A stretch of 64,000 bases of DNA from Oceanobacter mangrovi. GTDB taxonomy: Bacteria > Pseudomonadota > Gammaproteobacteria > Pseudomonadales > Oceanobacteraceae. This document shows positions 36,532 to 45,083 of this stretch, in pieces (within the stretch, counting starts at the first letter, position 1; every line of letters begins with the position of its first letter). The position numbers were made by a program, and so were the translations under genes. The notes beneath the pieces were generated by a model, which worked only from the letters and a program-made list of their open reading frames with translations, had not been told where the DNA came from and made no database searches. Location of the stretch: the NCBI RefSeq assembly GCF_019740315.1, contig NZ_JAHXZR010000013.1:62001-126000 (forward strand), in the 5' to 3' direction.

Positions 36532-37476
36532 ATGTTCGCCATACTTTCTGTTATTACGCCGATTTTTGCGATTATCGGGCTCGGCTATTTCCTCGCCCGG
36601 CGAGACTTTCTGCCACAACCGATGCTGCCGTTGTTGTCGAAACTGGTGCTGTTCTGCCTGATCCCGGCGTTAACCTTCAAGACCGTCGCCCAACTGGATT
36701 TCAGCAAGGTGCTGGCGTGGGATTTCCTCGGCGTTTATGCCGTTGGTGCGTTGCTAGCACAGCTGGTTGCACTGCTGGTTTTCAAGGGTGCACTGAAACA
36801 ACCGCTGTCTGATGCTGCGGTGAAAGCCATGGGAGTCTCCTTGCCCAACAGTATCTTTATTGGTTACCCGATTGTGGTACAGGCCTTCGGTGAAGAATGG
36901 GGCCACACCTTTGCATTTGCGGTGATGGTTGAAAATATCGTCATTCTGCCGTCTATATTAATCATGGCGGAACTGGGTAAACGGCGCGCGGAAGCCACCT
37001 CTTCACGACTCATTCATTTACTTGGCGGCATCTCCAAACGGGTAGCAACCAACCCGGTTATCATTGCCATTACCTGTGGTGTGCTGGTATCGCTGTCAGG
37101 ACTCGAATTGCCAGCGGTTGCGGTACGTACCCTGACGGTGCTGGGCAATGCGGCGGGCGGTATTGCCCTGCTGGTCATTGGCGGCTCGCTGGTTGGTAAC
37201 CCGATTCGCGGCAACATTCGCGACGTCAGCCTGGTGTCCGTCACCAAACTGCTGATTCACCCCTTGATGGTGGTGTTGGTGTTGATGGTGTGGCCACCGT
37301 TCAACCCAACCCTGCAAGACATTGTGATTGTTTATGCGGCACTGCCGATGGCAGCGATTTTCCCTATCATCGGCAGCAACTACGGCCTCGGAAAATTCTG
37401 CGCCAGCAGCCTGGTGGCCACCACCATCAGCTCATTTGTAACACTGACCATCGTGCTGACGCTGGTGCTCGGCTAG
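36532..37476 (+). CDS. AEC (auxin efflux carrier) family transporter 1
   Basis: 314 residues with about ten membrane helices. ITPIFAIIGLGYFLARR opens the protein, SLPNSIFIGYPIVVQAFGEE is the family motif in the middle, and AALPMAAIFPIIGSNYG lies near the end. Prokaryotic AEC carriers move organic acids such as malate or malonate. AAGGA precedes the ATG. The next gene, 29 bases on, encodes a second member of the same family. Confidence 0.88.
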   Translation: MFAILSVITPIFAIIGLGYFLARRDFLPQPMLPLLSKLVLFCLIPALTFKTVAQLDFSKVLAWDFLGVYAVGALLAQLVALLVFKGALKQPLSDAAVKAMGVSLPNSIFIGYPIVVQAFGEEWGHTFAFAVMVENIVILPSILIMAELGKRRAEATSSRLIHLLGGISKRVATNPVIIAITCGVLVSLSGLELPAVAVRTLTVLGNAAGGIALLVIGGSLVGNPIRGNIRDVSLVSVTKLLIHPLMVVLVLMVWPPFNPTLQDIVIVYAALPMAAIFPIIGSNYGLGKFCASSLVATTISSFVTLTIVLTLVLG

Positions 37477-37505
37477 GCGCTTTCAAACATCAAGGAGCCT
37501 GAATC

Positions 37506-38501
37506 ATGCTGGCTGTATTGGCAGTCACTACCCCGATCTTTCTGCTGATTGCGACAGGTTTCCTGATTGTCCGCCGTGGCGTTATCAAGGCCAGCGAAAT
37601 GCCAACGCTGGGTCGACTGGTGACGTCCGTCGCGCTGCCGGCGCTGATTTTTTATTCGCTGTCGCAGCGCAACTTCAGTGAAGTCATCAACCCCGTCTTT
37701 CTGCTGGCCTATGGCTTTGGTTCGTTGTTGCTGTTTGTTGCCGTCCTGTGGTTCTGCCACAACGTCCGCAAGCAGCCACTGGTGACCAGTGTGCTGAATG
37801 CCATGGCGTCGAGCTGCTGTAACAGCGGCTTTATTGGTTTTCCGCTGGTGCTGGCGTTGCTTGGACCGATTACTGCGGTAGCACTGGCACTCTGCATGAT
37901 CATCGAAAACGTGTTGATCATCCCCCTCGGGCTGGCACTGTCCGAATGGAGCCAGCACCGTAACCGCCCGATTCGGGAGTCGGTTGGCAAAACCATGGCG
38001 CTGCTGGCGAAAAGTCCGATCAGTCTGTCGATTGTGGCGGGCTTGCTGGCCTCGTTTCTACAGTTGCCAATTCCGGCGCCGGTATTCAAGGCGGTTGAAA
38101 TGGCGGCCGGAGCGTCGGGAGCCATTGCGTTGTTTACCATCGGAGGCAAGCTGGCAGGACTGTCGTTACGCGGGCTGGGCAGTTCCTGGTGGGAAATCAT
38201 TATCCCGACCGTTGGCAAGCTGGTCCTGCATCCCTTGATCATGATTCTGATGCTGATGATTCTGCCGCCGTTCGACCCGCAGTTGCAGGTCGCAGCTGTC
38301 GCTATGGCCTGTTCTCCCATGCTGAGTATCTATCCGATCCTGGCCGCCCAATATAATTACGACGGCACTGCTGCAGCGACCTTATTGGTGGCGACAATCG
38401 TCTCCTTCTTTACCATCTCGCTGGCGTTCTGGTTATTTGATGCGACTCATTTTGTCCAGCAAGGTGCGTCGATTTTACCAACCCTGTTTCTGCAGCCCTG
38501 A
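37506..38501 (+). CDS. AEC family transporter 2
   Basis: 331 residues, same topology as the preceding gene: VTTPIFLLIATGFLIVRRG, MASSCCNSGFIGFPLVLALLG and AVAMACSPMLSIYPILAAQYN. It is diverged from its neighbour rather than a recent copy, so the two may form a heteromer or use different substrates. Both lie upstream of aroQ, so carriage of a cyclic acid is possible. AAGGAG lies before the ATG. Confidence 0.87.
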   Translation: MLAVLAVTTPIFLLIATGFLIVRRGVIKASEMPTLGRLVTSVALPALIFYSLSQRNFSEVINPVFLLAYGFGSLLLFVAVLWFCHNVRKQPLVTSVLNAMASSCCNSGFIGFPLVLALLGPITAVALALCMIIENVLIIPLGLALSEWSQHRNRPIRESVGKTMALLAKSPISLSIVAGLLASFLQLPIPAPVFKAVEMAAGASGAIALFTIGGKLAGLSLRGLGSSWWEIIIPTVGKLVLHPLIMILMLMILPPFDPQLQVAAVAMACSPMLSIYPILAAQYNYDGTAAATLLVATIVSFFTISLAFWLFDATHFVQQGASILPTLFLQP

Positions 38502-38659
38502 CACCTGAGCTCTGACTCCTGACAATACATGCCCGGCGGTTATGGATAGAGTGCGAATCGGACTGCGAGATACAACCGGATTCCGCTACACTGGGCGGGA
38601 TTTTTTCATTGCATTAGAGCGCCCCCGGCTGTTTCGGCCAGCGCTATGGAACACAGATA

Positions 38660-39085
38660 ATGAGCAAAACCATTTACGTACTGAACGGCCCTAACCTCAA
38701 CCTGCTGGGCAAGCGCCAGCCAGAGATTTACGGCTCCGAAACCCTCGCTGACGTTGAGCAAAAAGTTCGTGCGCGCGCCGCCAGCCTGGGCCTGGAAATC
38801 GAGTTTTTCCAGAGCAACCACGAAGGCGCCATCATCGACAAGATCCATGAAGCGCGTGAAAAGGCCCAGGGCATTATCATTAACCCGGCGGCCTACACCC
38901 ACACGTCAGTGGCGATTCTGGACGCACTCAACGCTTTCGAAGCACCGGTGGTAGAAGTGCATATTTCCAACGTCCACAAGCGTGAAGCCTTCCGCCATCA
39001 CTCCTACGTTTCACTGCGTGCCGAGGCCGTCATTGCCGGCATGGGTACTCTGGGTTACCAGGTCGCACTGGAATACTTCGCCTGA
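38660..39085 (+). CDS. aroQ: 3-dehydroquinate dehydratase, type II
   Basis: 141 residues, the typical length. The conserved start is [25 protein letters not shown] (catalytic Arg and Tyr), then [34 protein letters not shown], and [21 protein letters not shown] with the catalytic His region. It interconverts 3-dehydroquinate and 3-dehydroshikimate as a dodecamer. In biosynthetic settings aroQ lies beside accB/accC; here it lies near quiC and a quinate/shikimate dehydrogenase, so a catabolic role is likely. GGAAC lies before the ATG. Confidence 0.95.
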   Translation: MSKTIYVLNGPNLNLLGKRQPEIYGSETLADVEQKVRARAASLGLEIEFFQSNHEGAIIDKIHEAREKAQGIIINPAAYTHTSVAILDALNAFEAPVVEVHISNVHKREAFRHHSYVSLRAEAVIAGMGTLGYQVALEYFA

Positions 39086-39163
39086 TATGCCAGCCAGCAA
39101 CCGGGCAACTCTGATGATTGGTGCCAGTCGTTGTCCGGTTTGTTTGTATGCCAGTCTGATAAC

Positions 39164-39205
39164 CACTAACTCCGTAATGGAATGGCTAGCAATGCGGAGT
39201 TAGTG
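39164..39205. promoter_or_regulatory. Long inverted repeat upstream of the GntR gene
   Basis: CACTAACTCCG and CGGAGTTAGTG form a perfect 11-bp dyad around a 20-base centre. No T-run follows. It lies 79 bases after aroQ and 98 bases before the GntR start; it could be an aroQ transcript end or an operator. Confidence 0.5.
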
Positions 39206-39303
39206 ATAGCATCAGGAGAATATGGCTGTTTGCGCCAATCGCAATTGCCGAACCGTCTGCAAGCTATCATCAATCAGCACCGGGTGCGTGCCGCTCGCAC
39301 AAT

Positions 39304-39969
39304 ATGAATACAACAGAAGAAAAAAAACTGGTCGGTCAAACGGCCTACGAAACCATCCGTTTTGATATCGTCAATGGCAACCTGCCTCCTGGTGAGAAAC
39401 TCAAGCTTAATGGCCTGCAAAAGCGCTATGGCGTCAGTGTAAATACCCTCCGTGAAACCCTGATGCGACTGGTATCCGAGGGCTTTGTGCTGTTCGAAGA
39501 CCAGAAAGGCTTTCGGGTTAACGCCGTTTCACTGCGCGACTTTGAAGAACTGATCGAATTACGTTCAACCCTGGAGTTATTGGGTTTGAGCAAGTCGATG
39601 GCCAATACCAAAAACCTGATTGAATGGAAGTCACGGCTGATCAGCGCTCACTATCGCCTGACCGTCGCCCAAAAAGGCATGATGGCCGATGAATCCGGTC
39701 ACACGGCCGAATGGGAAAAGGCCGATCGTGAATTCCACATGGCAATTGTTTCCAACTGCGGGTCCAATCAACTGATTCGCTACCACAGCAGCGTGCTGGA
39801 ACTGTTTATGCGCTATCAGGTACTGGCACTGAAGAAGCGTCCGTTCCGTGGCCAAAGCGTTGTTGATGAACACCAGAGCCTGCTGGACAGCCTGCTTAAC
39901 GACGAATTTGAAAAAGCCGAAGCCTGCCTGCGCGAGCACATCGGCAAGGGTGCCCAAGTGCCTTTGTGA
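39304..39969 (+). CDS. GntR family regulator, FadR/FCD subfamily
   Basis: 221 residues. The winged-helix domain is at about residues 10-75 (AYETIRFDIVNGNLPPGEKL, RYGVSVNTLRETLMRLVSEGFV), followed by an all-helical FCD ligand domain: LEELIELRSTLELLGL-type start, EWEKADREFHMAIVSNCGSNQL and VVDEHQSLLDSLL, with Asp and His residues that bind a metal in this group. FCD regulators sense small carboxylic acids. It is placed between aroQ and the PcaQ-like regulator and probably controls the aroQ/AEC side or the catabolic genes. The stop is inside the start of a 15-bp tandem repeat. Confidence 0.9.
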   Translation: MNTTEEKKLVGQTAYETIRFDIVNGNLPPGEKLKLNGLQKRYGVSVNTLRETLMRLVSEGFVLFEDQKGFRVNAVSLRDFEELIELRSTLELLGLSKSMANTKNLIEWKSRLISAHYRLTVAQKGMMADESGHTAEWEKADREFHMAIVSNCGSNQLIRYHSSVLELFMRYQVLALKKRPFRGQSVVDEHQSLLDSLLNDEFEKAEACLREHIGKGAQVPL

Positions 39970-40090
39970 AAAGTCCCTCTATAAAAAGCGCCCTTGTGAA
40001 AAGTCCCTCTATAAAAAGTGCCCTTGTGAAAAGTGCCGTTATGAACAGTACCCCTGTAAAAAGCGCCGCTATGAACAGTGCTGCTGTAAC
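39965..40090. repeat. Minisatellite of about eight 15-bp units
   Basis: Units alternate GTGAAAAGTCCCTCT and ATAAAAAGCGCCCTT, repeated with growing divergence (GTGAAAAGTGCCGTT, ATGAACAGTACCCCT, GTAAAAAGCGCCGCT, ATGAACAGTGCTGCT). The period is a multiple of three, and the array starts at the GntR stop codon region. On the minus strand it reads as five-residue repeats (FYRGT, FHKGA), but no start or ribosome site supports a gene. Confidence 0.85.
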
Positions 40091-40121
40091 CATCCACGCC
40101 TGAACCTCAGCCAATAAAAAA

Positions 40122-40154
40122 GCCGCTCAGACAGCCAATGGCTACCTGAGCGGC
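40122..40154 (-). terminator. Terminator of the PcaQ-like gene
   Basis: GCCGCTCAG and CTGAGCGGC pair around an inner AGCC/GGCT stem; on the minus strand TTTTTTATTGG follows. It lies 68 bases beyond the LysR gene stop. Confidence 0.85.
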
Positions 40155-40221
40155 CCAAGTCAGACCGAGCGTCAGTCCAATAAGAGCGCCGACTCCGACC
40201 CGGGTCAGAGACGGCAAAAAA

Positions 40222-41184
40222 TCAACTCACCATGCGTTCCGGAAACACCACATCAGCAGCGTCAACGCCACTGATAATTTCCTGAGCACTTTCCCGTGCC
40301 GCTTCCATCAACAGTCGCAACTGCAAGGATGGCAAACGATCGGAGCGAGTGGTCAAACCAACCGGGCCAAGGGTTTCCTGACCTTTCAGTGGCAGTTCTA
40401 CCAACTCTCCACTATCGAGTTCACGCATTACCACACCGCGCGACACAATCCATACCGCATCCGAACGACGGGTGTATTCCTTGCCGAACGGATCGGAAAT
40501 GGTTTCGATACGATCTGGCACCGAGCCAATGCCCAGCGTTACCAGGTAGCTTTCCACCGCATTAAAGATGATTGAACCCTGCGGCGGGTAAAGCACTGGA
40601 TAGTTCACAATATCCTGCGGGTCAAAATCCTTGCCGAGCAAAGGATGATCTGGACGTACAACAAAACTAACCCGTTCGGAATACAGGTGTTCAAAGGTCA
40701 GTCCGGTAACCTGATCCGGCTCCCCCAGACGACCAATCACCAGATCCAGCTCACCCACACGCAGCTGGCTCAGCAACAAGGTGTTCTGGGCCGAAACAAT
40801 GTTGAGAGTCACATCAAGATCTGACTGACGGAATTTCTGCACCACTTTTGGCATCAGGCAAGCGGCTACAGTTGGCAGCACCCCAATCGACAGACGGGCA
40901 CGGCCTTTTTGTTTGGCATTGGCGACGCTGCTGGCACCTTCACGCAGCGCAGCCACGCTGGTACCGGCAAACTTGATAAACACTTCGCCATACTGGGTAA
41001 GTTCAACGCCTTTTTTACTGCGTTCCAACAGGCGTACGCCAAGCATGTCTTCCAGTTCTTTCAGCTTCTTTGATACGGCTGGTTGCGTCAGAGCCAATAC
41101 ATCCGCTGCACGGCCCACACTTCCCTGACGAGAAACCTCCAGAAAGCACTGCAAATGGCGGTACTTGATCCTGTTTTCCATCAT
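40222..41184 (-). CDS. pcaQ: LysR-type regulator, PcaQ-like
   Basis: 320 residues. The HTH is at the N-terminus: IKYRHLQCFLEVSRQGSVGRAADVLALTQPAVSKKLKELE. The effector domain begins GRARLSIGVLPTVAACLMPKVVQKF and contains VVRPDHPLLGKDFDPQDI, strongly like PcaQ, the activator of protocatechuate catabolism. It is divergent from quiC, which makes protocatechuate, so it probably responds to a pathway intermediate. A long dyad lies just upstream of its start and near copies lie before the TRAP/dehydrogenase promoters and the porin gene, so a regulon is suggested. The exact effector is inferred. Confidence 0.83.
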   Translation of the reverse strand: MMENRIKYRHLQCFLEVSRQGSVGRAADVLALTQPAVSKKLKELEDMLGVRLLERSKKGVELTQYGEVFIKFAGTSVAALREGASSVANAKQKGRARLSIGVLPTVAACLMPKVVQKFRQSDLDVTLNIVSAQNTLLLSQLRVGELDLVIGRLGEPDQVTGLTFEHLYSERVSFVVRPDHPLLGKDFDPQDIVNYPVLYPPQGSIIFNAVESYLVTLGIGSVPDRIETISDPFGKEYTRRSDAVWIVSRGVVMRELDSGELVELPLKGQETLGPVGLTTRSDRLPSLQLRLLMEAARESAQEIISGVDAADVVFPERMVS

Positions 41185-41190
41185 TGAACT

Positions 41191-41235
41191 ACCCTCTAAT
41201 TATAAAAATATAGGATATTTTTTGTTTGAGAGGGT
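41191..41235. promoter_or_regulatory. Nested inverted repeats in the pcaQ-quiC divergent promoter
   Basis: ACCCTCT (41191-41197) and AGAGGGT (41229-41235) flank the dyad AAAATAT-AGG-ATATTTT within 41204-41223. Its reverse complement AAAAAATATCCTATATTTTT matches the elements at 35369 and 46243. It lies 20-40 bases upstream of pcaQ and about 275 bases upstream of quiC, which suggests autoregulation. The rest of the 313-base gap shows no gene. Confidence 0.68.
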
Positions 41236-41497
41236 GTTTTATACAATTACCAGCTCAAAAGCAATATAAGAAATGCCTGAAAGTGGAATGTATCGGGCCA
41301 GATCTAACCGGACGGCCCTGACTTGTTACATCTGACAGCCAAACTTGTAATTGCAGTCGCCTGATCCGCTGGTCATAGCAAAACGGCATGGATAACGCCG
41401 AGTTTTTCATTTTCGTCATTGCCGGTTCAGACTTAGCGTATGCGACCCTGGCTAACCCCATCCCGAGCGGATGCATCAGCACGATTGAGGAATCTTC

Positions 41498-43342
41498 ATG
41501 AAAACTTCTCTGGCAACTGTTTCGATCTCAGGCACGCTGGAACAAAAGCTCCAGGCTGCCGCCAGGGCCGGATTCGACGCCGTTGAAATTTTTGAAAATG
41601 ATTTCACCCAATATCCGGGCACAGCCCGCGATGTGCGCAAGATGTGTGACGATCTCGGCCTGCATATTCTGGCATTTCAACCGTTCCGCGATGGCGGTGG
41701 TGTACCAGCCGCCATGCACCAGCAGTCGCTCTACCGAATGGCAAAAAAATTCGAAGTGATGCACGAGCTCGGCACCAGCCGTCTGCTGGTTTGCAGTGTC
41801 GTGCCGGACTTTGCCATTGATGACCCCGAGCTGACTGCCGCCCAGTTACACGACTTTGCCGAAATCGCCAAAGACGCTGGCGTCAGCCTCGCCTATGAAG
41901 CACTGGCCTGGGGTAAATATATTGCTGACTACGACGATGCCTGGGAAATCGTCAAAAAAGTTGCCCACCCGAATCTTGGCATTGGCCTCGATACCTTCCA
42001 TATGTTCTCCCGCGGCTGCACACTGGACACGTTGGAGCGGGAAATCACGCCGGAGAAAATCGCGCTGGTACAGGTTGCGGATGCGCCACTGATGAAAATG
42101 GAAGTGTTGCAATACAGCCGCCACTATCGTTGTTTCCCCGGTCAGGGCGAATTCCCGATGGTCGACTTTATGCGTTGTCTGAAAGCCAAGGGCTTCGACG
42201 ACTATGTCTCTCATGAGATTTTCAACGACGACTTCCGGGCATCATCACCGGTAGAAAAAGCCGTCGATGGTATGCGCTCACTGATCTGGCTTGACCGCCA
42301 GAGCGAACTGCCAGTCGAAACCGCAGCAGAAAACATCATTGATGACGTCGAATTCGTTGAATTTGCCGTCGCTGGTGAAACCGGCGAGCAGATGGTCGCC
42401 TTCCTGCAACAGCTGGGCTTTAGCGAAACCCATCAGCACAAGTCCAAGCAGGTCACATTGATGCGTCAAGGTGACATTAACCTGGTGCTTAACCGTGAGC
42501 CGCAAAGTCAGGCTCACAAGCACTTTGAAGATCACGGTGTGTCGGTCTGCGCACTGGCCTTCAGCACCCCGGCAATGAAAAAAGTGATGCAACGGGCCGA
42601 ACTGTTCCGTTGTCCCCGCTTCACCAACCAGACCGGCCCTGGCGAGCTGAATATTCCGGCGATTCGTGGTGTTGGCGACAGCCTGGTGTATTTTGTTGAT
42701 CGTAAACCGGTACGCTTTTTCGAACTCGACTTCGAACCCATTGTTGAACCGGCAAGTCCGGCCGCCAGCAGCCCTGGCCTGAGCCGAATCGACCATATTG
42801 GCCAAACCGTTGCCAGTGTTGACTTCCTGTCAGCCGGTTTCTTCTACAAGAGCCTGTTTGATTTCTCGGTTGAAGCCAGTCAGGACCTGCCCGATCTGCA
42901 CGGCCTGGTCGTTAGCCGTACGGCCGTTAGTCCGAACCGCAAGATCCGTATTCCATTGAACATGACCACCGCGCGGGCAGCCTCCGCGCAGCGTTTCCTC
43001 GACCAGACCCGTGGTTCCGGTGTACAGCAGCTGGCGTTTGCCTGTGAGGATATTTTTGCCGCCGCAGCAGCCGTGCCGGATGAGTTACGACTGGATATTC
43101 CAGCCAACTATTACCGTGATCTGGAAGCCCGCTTCCAGCTGTCAGATGAATTGATTGAGCGCCTGAAGGCCAATCATATTTTGTACGACCGTAACGACCA
43201 GGGTGAGTTTTTCCACTTCTACACCCGTGAACAAAACGGCATGTTCTTCGAAGTCTTGCAGCGCTGTGGCAACTACGACCGCTATGGTGAAGCCAACGCC
43301 TTTATCCGTCTGGCGGCGCAGGCCCGCGCCGCTTCTGCCTGA
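41498..43342 (+). CDS. quiC: 3-dehydroshikimate dehydratase fused to an HPPD-like domain (QuiC type)
   Basis: 614 residues. Residues about 1-270 are a TIM-barrel dehydratase with all four expected metal ligands: Glu in LAYEALAWG, Asp in LDTFH, Gln in LVQVAD and Glu in VSHEIFND. Residues about 285-610 are a two-repeat VOC region like 4-hydroxyphenylpyruvate dioxygenase, with RIDHIGQTV and GMFFEVLQR; the second HPPD metal ligand, normally in GVQHIA, is Gln here (GVQQLAF). The enzyme converts 3-dehydroshikimate to protocatechuate, entering the beta-ketoadipate pathway. GAGGAATC lies before the ATG. It is divergent from the PcaQ-like regulator and ends in a strong terminator. Confidence 0.92.
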   Translation: MKTSLATVSISGTLEQKLQAAARAGFDAVEIFENDFTQYPGTARDVRKMCDDLGLHILAFQPFRDGGGVPAAMHQQSLYRMAKKFEVMHELGTSRLLVCSVVPDFAIDDPELTAAQLHDFAEIAKDAGVSLAYEALAWGKYIADYDDAWEIVKKVAHPNLGIGLDTFHMFSRGCTLDTLEREITPEKIALVQVADAPLMKMEVLQYSRHYRCFPGQGEFPMVDFMRCLKAKGFDDYVSHEIFNDDFRASSPVEKAVDGMRSLIWLDRQSELPVETAAENIIDDVEFVEFAVAGETGEQMVAFLQQLGFSETHQHKSKQVTLMRQGDINLVLNREPQSQAHKHFEDHGVSVCALAFSTPAMKKVMQRAELFRCPRFTNQTGPGELNIPAIRGVGDSLVYFVDRKPVRFFELDFEPIVEPASPAASSPGLSRIDHIGQTVASVDFLSAGFFYKSLFDFSVEASQDLPDLHGLVVSRTAVSPNRKIRIPLNMTTARAASAQRFLDQTRGSGVQQLAFACEDIFAAAAAVPDELRLDIPANYYRDLEARFQLSDELIERLKANHILYDRNDQGEFFHFYTREQNGMFFEVLQRCGNYDRYGEANAFIRLAAQARAASA

Positions 43343-43373
43343 TCACTCTGATTGTCGATTATCGGCAATGTTT

Positions 43374-43399
43374 GGCCGCCCAATGGGCGGCCTTTTTTT
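43374..43399. terminator. Terminator between quiC and the DUF945 gene
   Basis: GGCCGCCC, loop AAT, GGGCGGCC followed by TTTTTTT. It serves quiC; the convergent DUF945 gene ends 26 bases further on. Confidence 0.88.
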
Positions 43400-43424
43400 G
43401 TTTGCCTGAATCAGCCCGGCTGCC

Positions 43425-44753
43425 TTACATCAGCGGCTGACCATTCAGGGTCGCCACCCCATCACTCATACGGAAGGCAATCGGTTCGCCGGTTTGGGCG
43501 ATTTCAGCCACCATCGGATGCGCCTGCGACGCCAGCATGGCAGCCATCGGACTGAGTTCGGCATCAACTTCCGCATTAATCACGGAGGTCAGCATCATCA
43601 TCGCCATCGGATCACCACCACTGGCTGCCAACTGGCTAAAATAGTCTTGTGGCAATTTGCTGGTTTCCAGTTTCAGCTTGCCCTTGATGTCCACAAACTG
43701 TGAGCCATTCATATCAAGGCGGGTTTTGGCTTCGATCACCGGACCTGGCGCCAGCAACTCATCTGCCCGTTGCTGCGCAAAACTCATGATCATCGGCAAC
43801 ATCACCGCCGGATCACTGCTACTGCTGCTGACATCCATCAACTGTTGGATAAACTCACGCAATACCTTGCCATCCAGCCCTCCCATGCTGCTGTGAATAT
43901 CCAGTCCACTGATTGCGCCCATCGGGCTGACAGCCTCTGCCAGCTTGACGGAAAACTGATAATCGAAGGTTTTGGCAATAGCGACGTCAGCGCCAATTTC
44001 CAGCCCACTCATCTCCAACTGCTCGAGAGGCTTGCTGGAAAGGCTTTTCAGGTGCTTGATTCGAATCGTTTGATCGCTGTCCAGTGACCCCGCAGAACCC
44101 TTGTAGTTCTGCTGATAATCCAGCGCCGATACTTCAACGCCACTGTCCGCCGTGGTTACCCGAATGGTTGGAATACTGGCACTGATGTGCGTCTCACCTT
44201 CAAGCCGGTTTTGCTCATAACCACTCATGGCAAAGTCGACCGGGTAAGCCGGAATATCCACTGTGAGAGTATTTTCCGGGGTCAGCTCATCACCTTCGAG
44301 CGGCAGGTCACGGCGAATTGCCGGAATCAGAATCTGGCCACTGCCACCATCCAGTTCCGCCTTGCCGATGATCCGGATTGGCTGATTCGAAAATACTTCC
44401 GTGTTGATTGACAGCATTTCACTGGCCTGGCTACCGACCAACAACTGCACCACCGAGGCTTCGTACTGTACCCCCTGCAGCACAGAGTGGCGGATCTGGT
44501 AGTCCACCACCATATCCACTGCCGCTGGACTGAGATCAGCATGAATCAGGGTACGACCAACACTGGTCATCCAGCCGTCATGACGACTTTCGACCTGTAC
44601 CTGCACCGGGTGACCGAGTTGCTTGCTGAGTGCAGCCGAAGTCAGTTGCTGATCCAGCTCCGTACTGACAGCTTCCTTGACGGCATATTGGGCATAGCCA
44701 ACGCCAGCCAGAGACAAGGATGCCAGGGCGATACCTGCATAGATTGCTTTCAT
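43425..44753 (-). CDS. YdgA/DUF945 family protein
   Basis: 442 residues. The N-terminal helix KAIYAGIALASLSLAGVGYAQ (about residues 2-22) is a signal or anchor, followed by AVKEAVSTELDQQL typical of DUF945. The rest is a long beta-rich periplasmic domain with DYQIRHSVLQGVQYEASVVQLLV and a C-terminal MSDGVATLNGQPLM that is the usual family ending. The function is unknown. The ATG at 44751-44753 has AAAGGGAA upstream; the longer frame to 44882 is not supported. It is convergent with quiC and seems unrelated to the pathway. Confidence 0.87.
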   Translation of the reverse strand: MKAIYAGIALASLSLAGVGYAQYAVKEAVSTELDQQLTSAALSKQLGHPVQVQVESRHDGWMTSVGRTLIHADLSPAAVDMVVDYQIRHSVLQGVQYEASVVQLLVGSQASEMLSINTEVFSNQPIRIIGKAELDGGSGQILIPAIRRDLPLEGDELTPENTLTVDIPAYPVDFAMSGYEQNRLEGETHISASIPTIRVTTADSGVEVSALDYQQNYKGSAGSLDSDQTIRIKHLKSLSSKPLEQLEMSGLEIGADVAIAKTFDYQFSVKLAEAVSPMGAISGLDIHSSMGGLDGKVLREFIQQLMDVSSSSSDPAVMLPMIMSFAQQRADELLAPGPVIEAKTRLDMNGSQFVDIKGKLKLETSKLPQDYFSQLAASGGDPMAMMMLTSVINAEVDAELSPMAAMLASQAHPMVAEIAQTGEPIAFRMSDGVATLNGQPLM

Positions 44754-45083
44754 CACAATTCCCTTTGTTATTAGGACTGAGTCTGCTCCGATGTAAGCCC
44801 GGAGCTTCCTGTTGATTCGGCATGATAGCCGGAATCCGGGACAAAACTTTACAGAAGTTCCCCGCCAGACACAGCCGATCAATCCACGAAATCACAGCGA
44901 TGGATCAATTTTTCGGGAGACGGGAGAGGAGCGGGCCGCGCAGGTACGGGAGACGGGAACACTATGGCAGTCTGGGCCATGCCCAACAATTATCAGGGGC
45001 GGCTCAGCCGACGTCCAAACCAGACCCAGACCCCAGGCAAGAAAGACCAGCGGCCCGCCGGATCAACGAGCCGCCGGCATCAC
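44754..45083. other. Non-coding stretch
   Basis: 330 bases between the DUF945 gene start and the shikimate dehydrogenase stop. It contains the DUF945 promoter region and a short GGGCCATGCCCAAC piece at about 44975-44988 that resembles the arm of the REP-like palindromes near 31.9 kb. Short ORFs inside have no ribosome site or similarity. Nothing else is recognised. Confidence 0.5.

Noticed and set aside
39965-40090. CRISPR-like array
   Set aside because: The repeats are 15 bp, contiguous, have no spacers and no cas genes are near.
39816-40097. Minus-strand ORF with pentapeptide-like repeats
   Set aside because: It is the translation of a 15-bp tandem repeat, overlaps the GntR gene and has no ribosome site.
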